A stretch of DNA of 64,000 nucleotides, taken from Halomonas almeriensis (lineage in GTDB: Bacteria > Pseudomonadota > Gammaproteobacteria > Pseudomonadales > Halomonadaceae). Positions 17,014-24,697 of this stretch are shown piece after piece. The notes beneath the pieces are model-generated. The model had not been told where the DNA came from. It saw only the letters and a list, made by a program, of their open reading frames with translations, and made no database searches. The stretch spans positions 186,001 through 250,000 of the forward strand of contig NZ_JAUFPO010000002.1 in NCBI RefSeq assembly GCF_030409235.1. Direction: 5' to 3'. Made by a program: the position numbers and the translations under genes. Every line of letters begins with the position of its first letter. Positions within the stretch are counted from its first letter, which is position 1.

Positions 17014-18339
17014 ATGACGGAAAACACCTTGCCGCTTGACCCCGGTGACCCGGAACGGGTGCGTCGCTGGTTGATTCAGCTCAGTGAAACGGCGGTCGCC
17101 GCGGTGCATCCGCAGTCACTGGTCTTTGACGCGCTTCCCGAGCCCCCGGCAGGTCGCACTCTAGTGGTGGGGGCTGGCAAGGCGGCGGCCGCCATGGCCA
17201 CGGCGCTCGAGCGAGCCTGGCAGGCGCACTGCCCCGAAGCACCGCTGAGTGGTCTGGTGGTCACCCGCTACGGCCATGGCCCCCAGGGCGGTGCCGATGC
17301 CTGCACTCACATCGAGGTGCTGGAGGCGTCGCACCCGATGCCGGATGACCTCGGTGAGCGGGCGGCGCGGCGTATGCTGGATGCCCTGGAAGGGGTGGGC
17401 AAGGACGACCGAGTGATTGCCCTGATCTCGGGTGGCGGGTCGGCGCTGATGACCCTGCCGGCAGCGGGTATCGAGCTGGCCGAGAAACAGGCCCTTAACA
17501 AGGCACTGTTGCGCTGCGGGGCGCCGATCAGTCAGATCAACACCGTGCGCCGTCATCTGTCGGCCATTAAGGGCGGGCGCCTGGCGGTAGCGGCTCATCC
17601 GGCCCCAGTGTTGACCTGGTTGATCTCGGATGTGCCCGGCGATGATCCGTCTCTGATTGCATCGGGACCCACTCTGCCGGATGCCAGTACCCCCGCGGAT
17701 GCGCTGGCGATACTCGAACAGCATGGCATTGCCATCTCGCCGGCCGTGCGTTACCACTTGAACTCTGCCGGTGATGCGCCGCGTGCCGAGGATGCGGAAT
17801 TCCGGCGGGACCGGCAGCAGGTGTTGGCGCGAGCCCGGGATGCGCTTGAAGCGGCCCGGCAGTCCGCGGTGGCCGAGGGCATCGCGGTTCAGTGGCTGGG
17901 CGATGACCTGGAAGGCGAGGCGCGTGAACTCGGGCGCACCCAGGCGAAGCTGGCGTTTGACGCCCAGCGAGACGCTTCGCGGCCCTGCCTGCTGCTGTCC
18001 GGCGGCGAGACCAGCGTGACCCTTCAGGGCGATGGCCGCGGTGGTCGTAATGTCGAGTATCTGCTCGGGCTTTTCAGTGCCCTCAAGGGCGCTCCGGGTA
18101 TCCATGCACTGGCCATCGACACCGATGGCATCGATGGCTCGGAAGACAATGCCGGTGCCATCTTCGGGCCGGGCTGTTGGCAGGCGCGTGAAAGGCTCGA
18201 CCTTGATCCTGACGACTATCTGTCACGTAATGATGCCTATACTTTCTTCGCGGCCCTGGGCGACCTGATCGTGACGGGCCCGACGCGCACCAATGTCAAC
18301 GACTTTCGAGCCATTCTGGTTTTGCCGAGGACTTCATGA
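17014..18339 (+). CDS. ttuD: Glycerate 2-kinase (MOFRL/TtuD family)
   Basis: 441 aa with the DUF4147 plus MOFRL architecture. 'VVGAGKAAAAMATALERAW' and 'LISGGGSALMTLPAAGI' mark the N-terminal kinase domain, and 'LLSGGETSVTLQGDGRGGRN' marks the MOFRL domain. Members phosphorylate D-glycerate to 2-phosphoglycerate; several are annotated as hydroxypyruvate reductase (TtuD) by history. The last four bases (ATGA) overlap the pyruvate kinase start. This fits a route from glycerate through 2-phosphoglycerate and phosphoenolpyruvate to pyruvate. Confidence 0.93.
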   Translation: MTENTLPLDPGDPERVRRWLIQLSETAVAAVHPQSLVFDALPEPPAGRTLVVGAGKAAAAMATALERAWQAHCPEAPLSGLVVTRYGHGPQGGADACTHIEVLEASHPMPDDLGERAARRMLDALEGVGKDDRVIALISGGGSALMTLPAAGIELAEKQALNKALLRCGAPISQINTVRRHLSAIKGGRLAVAAHPAPVLTWLISDVPGDDPSLIASGPTLPDASTPADALAILEQHGIAISPAVRYHLNSAGDAPRAEDAEFRRDRQQVLARARDALEAARQSAVAEGIAVQWLGDDLEGEARELGRTQAKLAFDAQRDASRPCLLLSGGETSVTLQGDGRGGRNVEYLLGLFSALKGAPGIHALAIDTDGIDGSEDNAGAIFGPGCWQARERLDLDPDDYLSRNDAYTFFAALGDLIVTGPTRTNVNDFRAILVLPRTS

Positions 18340-19823
18340 CACTTCCCCCCCATGCTCCGATTCACGAGCCGATTCGCCGCACCAAGATCGTCGCCACTCT
18401 CGGCCCGGCCAGTGACCGGCCCGACGTGCTCGAGCAGATGATCGCCGCCGGCGTCGATGTGGTGCGCCTCAACTTCTCCCACGGCGCGCCCGAGGACCAT
18501 CGCCGCCGCCTCACCCAGGTGCGCGAGATCGCCGACCGGCTGGGCCGCAGCGTCGCCGTGCTGGGCGACCTCCAGGGCCCCAAGATTCGCATCGCTCGCT
18601 TTGCCGACGGCCCGGTGGAACTCGAGGGCGGCCAGGCCTTCGTGATCGACGTGGCGCTCGACGGCGAAGCCGGCGACGCCACCCGCGTGGGCTGTGACTA
18701 CAAAGCGCTGGCCGACGACGTGGCGGCCGGCGACCGCCTGCTGCTCGACGACGGCCGGCTGGTGCTGGACGTGGTCCGCGTGGACGGCACGCAGATCCAC
18801 ACCACCGTGGAACAGGGCGGCAAGCTCTCCAACAACAAGGGCATCAACAAGCAGGGCGGCGGCCTCTCTGCTCCGGCGCTGACCGACAAGGACAAGACCG
18901 ACCTGAAGACCGCCATGGAGATTGGCGTCGACTACCTGGCGGTGTCCTTTCCGCGCAGTGCCGCCGACATGCACGAGGCCCGCGTACTGCTCGGCGAGGC
19001 CGGTGCCGATATCGGCCTGGTGGCCAAGCTGGAGCGCGCCGAGGCGGTGGCCGATGACGCCACCCTGGACGGCATCATCGAGGCCAGCCAGGCGGTGATG
19101 GTGGCTCGTGGCGATCTGGGCGTGGAAATCGGCGACGAACAGCTGATCGGCACCCAGAAGCGCATTATCAAGCACGCGCGCACCCTGAACCGGGCAGTGA
19201 TCACCGCCACCCAGATGATGGAGTCGATGATCGAGTCGCCGCTGCCCACCCGGGCCGAGGTGTTCGATGTGGCCAATGCGGTGCTGGATGCCACCGACGC
19301 GGTCATGCTCTCCGCCGAGACCGCCGCCGGCGACTACCCGGTGGAAACCATCGAGGCCATGGCGCGCGTCTGCCTGGGGGCCGAACGCGAGCGAGTGGCC
19401 CAGGCCTCCGGCCATCGCATCCATGAAGGCTTCTCGCGCATCGACGAGACGATCGCCCTGTCGGCGATGTATGCCGCCAACCACCTCGCCGGCGTGGCGG
19501 CCATCGTCTGCATGACTTCCACCGGCTACACGCCCTTGATTGCCTCGCGGATTCGTTCGGGGCTGCCGATCGTCGGGCTGGCGCACAACCCGGTCGCCCA
19601 GCGTCGCATGGCGCTGTATCGGGGCGTGGTGTCGCTGCCCTTCGATACCAGCCAGATGACCGCCGACGAGCTCAACGACCGCGCCATGGATGTGCTGGTC
19701 CGTCATAGCATTGCCGAGCCGGGCGACCATGTCATCCTGACCCGCGGGGATCATATGAATGCCCATGGCGGCACCAATACCCTGAAGATTCTCGATGTGG
19801 GTACCCACCATGGCCAGCATTGA
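18336..19823 (+). CDS. pyk: Pyruvate kinase
   Basis: 495 aa. It makes pyruvate and ATP from phosphoenolpyruvate. 'RRTKIVATLGPASD' starts the barrel, 'VRLNFSHG' follows, 'MVARGDLGVEI' is the conserved catalytic motif, and 'ATQMMESMI' completes the active site. The C-terminal allosteric domain is present. It is translationally coupled to the glycerate 2-kinase by a 4-base overlap, and third-position GC is higher than in the flanking genes. The fusion of lower glycolysis to glycerate use in one operon is the likely reason for the arrangement. Confidence 0.96.
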   Translation: MTLPPHAPIHEPIRRTKIVATLGPASDRPDVLEQMIAAGVDVVRLNFSHGAPEDHRRRLTQVREIADRLGRSVAVLGDLQGPKIRIARFADGPVELEGGQAFVIDVALDGEAGDATRVGCDYKALADDVAAGDRLLLDDGRLVLDVVRVDGTQIHTTVEQGGKLSNNKGINKQGGGLSAPALTDKDKTDLKTAMEIGVDYLAVSFPRSAADMHEARVLLGEAGADIGLVAKLERAEAVADDATLDGIIEASQAVMVARGDLGVEIGDEQLIGTQKRIIKHARTLNRAVITATQMMESMIESPLPTRAEVFDVANAVLDATDAVMLSAETAAGDYPVETIEAMARVCLGAERERVAQASGHRIHEGFSRIDETIALSAMYAANHLAGVAAIVCMTSTGYTPLIASRIRSGLPIVGLAHNPVAQRRMALYRGVVSLPFDTSQMTADELNDRAMDVLVRHSIAEPGDHVILTRGDHMNAHGGTNTLKILDVGTHHGQH

Positions 19824-19830
19824 ACGAGCG

Positions 19831-20376
19831 ATGAGGCTAGCTGCCGGGGGCGCCTCGGGAGGTGGCCCCCGGGCTCCCGACCCGACTCGGCGGCGCCTGT
19901 TACAGGGCCTGGCCCTGTTGCCACTGGCCCTTGGCTGGCAGCCGCTGGCCTGGGCGGCGTTCCTGCCGACCCGACCCTTGACCATTCACAGCCGCCAGGG
20001 ACCGCACCGCCTGACGGTCGAGGTGGCCAACAGCTCCTCGGAGCGCAGTCAGGGCCTGATGGAGCGCCAGTCCCTGGCGCAGGATGCCGGCATGCTGTTC
20101 CTCTACGACGTGGCTCAGCCCGCGCGCAGTGGCTTCTGGATGTATCGCACGCGGATTCCGTTGGATATTGCCTTCCTGGATGCCGAGGGCCGCATCAACG
20201 AGATTCACCGCATGCAGCCCTGCCGCTCCGATTCGCCGGGCGACTGCCCGGTCACTCGCGCCAGTAAGGCCTATCATGCGGCGCTGGAGGTCAATGCCGG
20301 TTACTTCGAGGCCAGGGATATCCGTCCCGGCGACTGTGTCAGCTGGCCCGGGCAGGATGGCGGGGCATGCGGCTAG
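19831..20376 (+). CDS. DUF192 protein with Tat-like signal peptide
   Basis: 181 aa from ATG 19831; in-frame ATGs at 19795 and 19810 overlap pyk and none has a clear ribosome site. 'TRRRLLQGLALLPLALGW' is a twin-arginine type signal with an alanine-rich cleavage region. The mature part is a DUF192 domain: 'VEVANSSSERSQGLMERQSL', then 'GMLFLYDV', 'FWMYRTRIPLDIAFLDAEG' and 'ALEVNAGYF'. The family function is unknown; export to the periplasm is inferred from the signal. It is probably the last gene of the glycerate kinase-pyk operon. Confidence 0.8.
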   Translation: MRLAAGGASGGGPRAPDPTRRRLLQGLALLPLALGWQPLAWAAFLPTRPLTIHSRQGPHRLTVEVANSSSERSQGLMERQSLAQDAGMLFLYDVAQPARSGFWMYRTRIPLDIAFLDAEGRINEIHRMQPCRSDSPGDCPVTRASKAYHAALEVNAGYFEARDIRPGDCVSWPGQDGGACG

Positions 20377-20398
20377 AAGCGTCGCTGGTATCTGATCT

Positions 20399-20559
20399 TA
20401 GGCTTTGTCTGAAAAGTCGACGAGCGAAGGTTAGACAAGGCGAAAATCTACGAAAACGCGGAGTTTACAAGGGGTAAATGAGCATTTTGATCGGACTCGC
20501 GCGCGAGAAGATTTTCAACGCCGTATAACCGAGCGCAGACAGTTTTCGGACAATGCCTA
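20399..20559. mobile_element. MITE-like element with imperfect terminal inverted repeats
   Basis: 161 bases bounded by TAGGCTTTGTCTGAAAAG (left) and the reverse complement of TAGGCATTGTCCGAAAAC (right), about 17 of 20 positions matching. Internally it has several short inverted repeats, such as TTTAC...GTAAA. There is no coding capacity, so it must be moved in trans if mobile. The right end supplies the TAG stop codon of the adjacent ion-channel gene. No full transposase with the same ends is in the window. Confidence 0.7.
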
Positions 20560-21435
20560 GGGTGTCTCGCCATCTTTCCGGTCCTGGGTCCGCGGGTCCG
20601 GGGTTTCCTCGTCCAGCCAGGTGCCGCAGCGCAGGCAGTAATAGGCCTTATGGTCATGACGGTCATGGCCGCAGCCGGGGCAGGCTTCCTCGGAATAGCG
20701 GTCGGCTCGAATCGAGCGGATGACCTCGGCGGAGAAGACGCCGGTGGGCACGGCGATGATCGAGTAGCCGATCAGCATCATCATCACCGAAATGGCCTGA
20801 CCGAGTGGCGTGACCGGCGCGATGTCGCCATAACCGACCGTGGTCAGGGTCACCGCCGCCCAGTAGATCGAGGTGGGGATGCTGGTGAAGCCGGCCTCGG
20901 CGGGCTCGATCAAATACACCAGTGAAGCAAAGATGGTGATCAGCATGCAGACCGTGAACAGAAACAGAAAGATCTGATGCGAGCTGCGTTTCAGGGCATC
21001 GATCAGTAATCGGCCTTCACCAACGAATTCCATCAGGCGCAGCACACGGAAAATCCGCAACGTTCGCAGCAGCCGGACCACGACCAGCGACTGGGCGCCC
21101 GGCACGATCAGGGCCAGCCAAGTGGGCAGGATAGCCAGCAGGTCGATGACCCCATAAAAGCTGCGCAGGTACTGCCAGGGCCGGTCCAGGCAGTAGAGCC
21201 GCACGGCCAGCTCGGCCGTGAAGAGGATCGTGAAGCCCCATTCGAGCCAATGGAAGAGCGCGCCATGGCGCTCGCGCAGCGGCACCACGCTTTCCAGCAT
21301 GACCACCAGCACACTGCACAGGATCAGGCCGATCAGGGCGATATCGAAGGCCTTGGCGGCCGCTGTGTCGGACTCGAAAATGATCTGGAAGATGCGCGTG
21401 CGCAGACCTTCCCCCGCAGGTTTCCATTGGCTCAC
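20557..21435 (-). CDS. Voltage-gated potassium channel-like protein with C-terminal zinc ribbon
   Basis: 292 aa. Six transmembrane segments are visible between residues 28 and 235. An arginine-rich S4, 'RLLRTLRIFRVLRLM', precedes the pore with selectivity filter TTVGYGD. The tail carries two CxxC pairs, 'CPGCGHDRHDHKAYYCLRC', which look like a zinc ribbon. Potassium selectivity follows from the filter; voltage sensing from S4. The stop codon lies in the terminal repeat of the neighbouring MITE-like element, so the last residues (GETP) may be insertion-derived. Confidence 0.9.
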   Translation of the reverse strand: MSQWKPAGEGLRTRIFQIIFESDTAAAKAFDIALIGLILCSVLVVMLESVVPLRERHGALFHWLEWGFTILFTAELAVRLYCLDRPWQYLRSFYGVIDLLAILPTWLALIVPGAQSLVVVRLLRTLRIFRVLRLMEFVGEGRLLIDALKRSSHQIFLFLFTVCMLITIFASLVYLIEPAEAGFTSIPTSIYWAAVTLTTVGYGDIAPVTPLGQAISVMMMLIGYSIIAVPTGVFSAEVIRSIRADRYSEEACPGCGHDRHDHKAYYCLRCGTWLDEETPDPRTQDRKDGETP

Positions 21436-21462
21436 GAGAAAGGGCGTCCTTGTGGTCGTGGG

Positions 21463-22329
21463 TCAGCCGAGCTGAGCGTCACCGGACAGGCGGCGCGCAA
21501 GCGCCAGGGCATGGCCACCAAAGGCCGCATCGAACCAGTCAGGGCTTTCCAGCGCGTCGGCCAGCCAGCGCGCACTCTTCGCTGTATCGTCGCTCAGGCA
21601 GGCCAGTTGTTGAAAGGCCTCGCGCGCCTGGTGGCGCCATGCCGGGTCATGGCTGTCCGCCAGGGCATCCAGGGCGACAGTGGCGCGATGGAACCAGGCG
21701 GCCGGGCTGCCGCCCTCGGGCAGTGTCCAGCGGCCAAGCAGCAGGGCGCCGCCGCGTGCCGCCTTGCTGGTATCCGAGGGGCGCAGCGCTACGCCGGCGG
21801 CCAGGTCGCGGGCCAATGCCTGCAGGGCACTTGGCTCGCCGTCCTTCAACTCCAGTTCCAGCTCGCGAATGGTCACCCGGGCATCGCCGGCGCGAATCTC
21901 GCCGCAGTCCAGCGCGACCTCGATATCGGCCCTTGCCGATGTCAGCCGCCAGGTGCGACGCGTGAAGTCGGTGGAGAAGCGTGGCTCGAGGCGGGCGAGG
22001 GTCGCCTCGCCCAGCGCGGCCATGGGCGGTATCTCCGCGAGGCCGGCGATATCCAGGCCGGGGCCGCTGATGGGCCATTCCCACTCGCCACGGCTGGAAA
22101 GGCCGCCACCGCCGTGCCCACGTGTTTTCACCGTCTGCAGCAGATGCTGGCCATCACGCCGCAGGCGCAGGGCGCTGCGCGCGGCTTCCAGGGCACCCTC
22201 CGGGGTGTCGTAGTAGGTGTTCCCCAGTTGGCTGACCTGCGGTTCCAGTGTCGCCAGGCTCGGGTGGCGAGGCAGCGTATCCGGACCGGAAGGCGCGAGT
22301 GCCAGCTTGAGTTCAATTTCACTTGCCAT
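21463..22329 (-). CDS. CYTH-domain protein (inorganic triphosphatase-like)
   Basis: 288 aa. The N-terminal ExExK signature reads 'EIELKL' at residues 4-9, followed by 'TYYDTPEGALEAARSALRLRRDG', the beta-barrel tunnel residues of CYTH enzymes. A C-terminal helical region of about 90 residues resembles a short CHAD-like extension. The E. coli relative YgiF hydrolyses inorganic triphosphate; that activity is inferred here. It lies 27 bases from the ion channel on the same strand, so an operon is likely. It is divergent from the phosphate transport pair. Confidence 0.85.
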   Translation of the reverse strand: MASEIELKLALAPSGPDTLPRHPSLATLEPQVSQLGNTYYDTPEGALEAARSALRLRRDGQHLLQTVKTRGHGGGGLSSRGEWEWPISGPGLDIAGLAEIPPMAALGEATLARLEPRFSTDFTRRTWRLTSARADIEVALDCGEIRAGDARVTIRELELELKDGEPSALQALARDLAAGVALRPSDTSKAARGGALLLGRWTLPEGGSPAAWFHRATVALDALADSHDPAWRHQAREAFQQLACLSDDTAKSARWLADALESPDWFDAAFGGHALALARRLSGDAQLG

Positions 22330-22447
22330 GACCGAAGGCCTGTGTGGTTTGTATGAATTTTGCGTGAAAGTTTTATGAATTTTTCATGACGTCGCCGGGG
22401 GCAGTCACTATACTGTGGCCGCCATTTTCCAAGTGTTCAGATGCCCC

Positions 22448-23128
22448 ATGGTGACACCCAATCCCTTCTCCGCGATGTTTGGCCGCTCGCCATTCCAGCC
22501 GCTGCTGGCCCACATCGTCAAGGTCAACGACTGTGCCGAGCAGTTGCTGCCGTTCTTTGAAGCCAGCCTCAATGGCGAGTGGCAGCAAGCCGGCGTTTGC
22601 CGCGAGTCCATCACGCGCCTCGAACATGAGGCGGATGAGCTCAAGACCGAACTGCGCCTGAACCTCCCCAATACCATGTTTCTGCCGGTCTCGCGCTCCG
22701 ACTTGCTGGACCTGATCAGCGTCCAGGACAAGATCGCCAACAAGGTGCGCGATATCACCGGCATCATGCTGGGCCGCAGCATGCAGATGCCGGAGTCGCT
22801 GGCCGAGCCCATGCGTCATTATATGCAGACCTCGGTGGCCTGCGTGGCCCAGGCGCGCCAGGCCCTGGAAGAGCTCAAGGACCTGCTGGAGTCGGGCTTT
22901 GGACGCAATGTCTCCGATGTCATGCAGAACCTGATTCGTGAGCTCCATACCCTCGAGCAACAGACCGATAGCCAACAGGTCGCCATCCGGCGGCAACTGT
23001 TCGCGCTGGAAGACAGCCTGCCCCCGGTGGAGGTGATGTTTCTCTACAAGATCATTGATTGGGTGGGGGAGCTTTCCGATCTTGCCGAACGGGTCGGCAG
23101 CCGCCTTCAGATCATGACTGCCAACTGA
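22448..23128 (+). CDS. DUF47 phosphate-transport accessory protein (PhoU-like)
   Basis: 226 aa from ATG 22448; upstream in-frame codons lack a ribosome site. The protein is all helical with 'NDCAEQLLPFFEA' and 'SITRLEHEADELKTELR', the DUF47/TIGR00153 pattern, which resembles PhoU. It lies 55 bases before the PiT gene, the usual pair, and is thought to modulate Pit transport. AT-rich sequence before the start probably contains the promoter. Confidence 0.9.
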   Translation: MVTPNPFSAMFGRSPFQPLLAHIVKVNDCAEQLLPFFEASLNGEWQQAGVCRESITRLEHEADELKTELRLNLPNTMFLPVSRSDLLDLISVQDKIANKVRDITGIMLGRSMQMPESLAEPMRHYMQTSVACVAQARQALEELKDLLESGFGRNVSDVMQNLIRELHTLEQQTDSQQVAIRRQLFALEDSLPPVEVMFLYKIIDWVGELSDLAERVGSRLQIMTAN

Positions 23129-23183
23129 TCGGCAAACCCGCGCATTTCCTGCCTCCATCCTGACCGCAGAAGGACACCGTCCT

Positions 23184-24449
23184 ATGTCGATTATCGCGCA
23201 ACACGGCGACATCTTCATCTTCATGGCCTGTGCATTCGGCCTCTTCATGGCTTGGGGCGTCGGTGCCAATGACGTGGCCAACGCCATGGGCACCTCGGTG
23301 GGCTCCAAGGCCATCACCATCAAGCAGGCGATCCTGATCGCCGTGGTCTTCGAATTCCTCGGTGCCTGGTTGGCGGGCGGCGAGGTGACCAATACCATCC
23401 GCAAGGGCATCATCGACCCCACCGCGCTGCAGAATGATCCGCAATTGCTGGTCTACGGCATGCTGGCGGCCCTGCTGGCGGCGGCCACCTGGCTGTTGAT
23501 TGCCTCCATGCGCGGCTGGCCGGTATCGACCACACACTCCATCGTCGGGGCCATTGTTGGTTTTGCCATGGCGGGTCTGGGGCTGGATGCCATCGGCTGG
23601 GGCAAGGTCGGCCAGATCGCCGCCAGCTGGGTGGTCTCACCGCTGATGGCGGGCTCCATCGCCTTCATGCTGTTTCGCTCGATTCAGCACCTCATCTTCG
23701 AGAACCATGACCCCTTCGCGGCAGCCAAGCGGTATGTACCCATGTATGTCTTCCTGGTGGGCTTTATCATCGCCATGGTGACCTTTACCAAGGGGCTCAA
23801 GCATGTGGGGTTGGAACTCGGCTTTGGCGCCAGCCTGCTTTACTCCATTCTGGTCGGGATGGCCCTGATGGCGCTGGGCGTCTGGCGGGAACGCCGGGTT
23901 GGCGCCGGCGAGCGGCATAATGATGCCTTCGGCTTTGGCGGGGTAGAGCGGGTCTTCGGCGTGCTGATGCTGTTCACAGCTTGCGCCATGGCCTTTGCGC
24001 ATGGCTCCAATGATGTCGCCAATGCGGTGGGGCCCCTGGCGGCCGTCATCAGCGTCGTCGAAAGCGGCGGCACTATCGGCGGTGAAGCCCTGGTGCCCTG
24101 GTGGGTATTGATGCTCGGTGGCGGCGGTATTGTCATCGGCCTGGTGACATACGGCCATCGCGTGATCGCCACCGTGGGCACCGGCATCACCGAGTTGACC
24201 CCCAGCCGTGGCTTCGCCGCGACCCTCGCTGCCGCTACCACCGTTGTGCTGGCCTCCGGCACCGGCCTGCCGATCTCGACTACCCAGACCCTGGTCGGGG
24301 CGGTGCTGGGCGTCGGCCTGGCCCGCGGCATGGCCGCCCTCAACATGCGTGTCATTGGCACCATCGTGATGTCGTGGCTGATCACATTGCCGGCCGGCGC
24401 CGCCCTGGCGATCATGTTCTTCTTCATGTTCAAGGGGATGTTCGGCTGA
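23184..24449 (+). CDS. PiT-family inorganic phosphate transporter
   Basis: 421 aa inner-membrane protein with about ten hydrophobic segments. The two inverted PD001131 signatures are clear: 'WGVGANDVANAMGTSVGSKA' near residue 26 and 'FAHGSNDVANAVGPLAAV' near residue 270. It imports metal-phosphate by proton or sodium symport. It forms an operon with the upstream DUF47 gene. A short GGCGC-TTA-GCGCC hairpin with TTT (24472-24487) lies just after the stop and may end the transcript. Confidence 0.94.
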   Translation: MSIIAQHGDIFIFMACAFGLFMAWGVGANDVANAMGTSVGSKAITIKQAILIAVVFEFLGAWLAGGEVTNTIRKGIIDPTALQNDPQLLVYGMLAALLAAATWLLIASMRGWPVSTTHSIVGAIVGFAMAGLGLDAIGWGKVGQIAASWVVSPLMAGSIAFMLFRSIQHLIFENHDPFAAAKRYVPMYVFLVGFIIAMVTFTKGLKHVGLELGFGASLLYSILVGMALMALGVWRERRVGAGERHNDAFGFGGVERVFGVLMLFTACAMAFAHGSNDVANAVGPLAAVISVVESGGTIGGEALVPWWVLMLGGGGIVIGLVTYGHRVIATVGTGITELTPSRGFAATLAAATTVVLASGTGLPISTTQTLVGAVLGVGLARGMAALNMRVIGTIVMSWLITLPAGAALAIMFFFMFKGMFG

Positions 24450-24535
24450 CGCCGCTGAAAGAAGGAAGAACGGCGCTTAGCGCCTTTAAGAGGGAAGAAA
24501 AACCCTTGACCTCGAAGAGGCTGAGGTGAAGCTGG

Positions 24536-24604
24536 TTCTTCCTTCTTCCTTCTTCCTTCTTCCTTCTTCCTTCTTCCTTCTTCCTTCTTCCTTCTTCCTT
24601 CTTG
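24536..24604. repeat. (TTCTTCC)n heptamer array, about 10 copies
   Basis: 69 bases of near-perfect TTCTTCC units lie between the PiT gene and argA, ending about 94 bases before the argA start. All pyrimidine on the plus strand. Copy number is probably variable by slippage; no coding use. Confidence 0.95.
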
Positions 24605-24697
24605 TGATCGGCGACTTGCAGCCTTGCTCACCTACCGGCTTTGCGTCTGGTATAGTCCAACCACGTGCTTTCTTTCACTTGCTGCCGGAGCGCGGCC

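Noticed and set aside
18237-19985. Long minus-strand frame opposite pyruvate kinase
   Set aside because: His/Gly-rich antisense composition typical of the shadow of a high-GC gene; the plus strand is an unmistakable pyruvate kinase.
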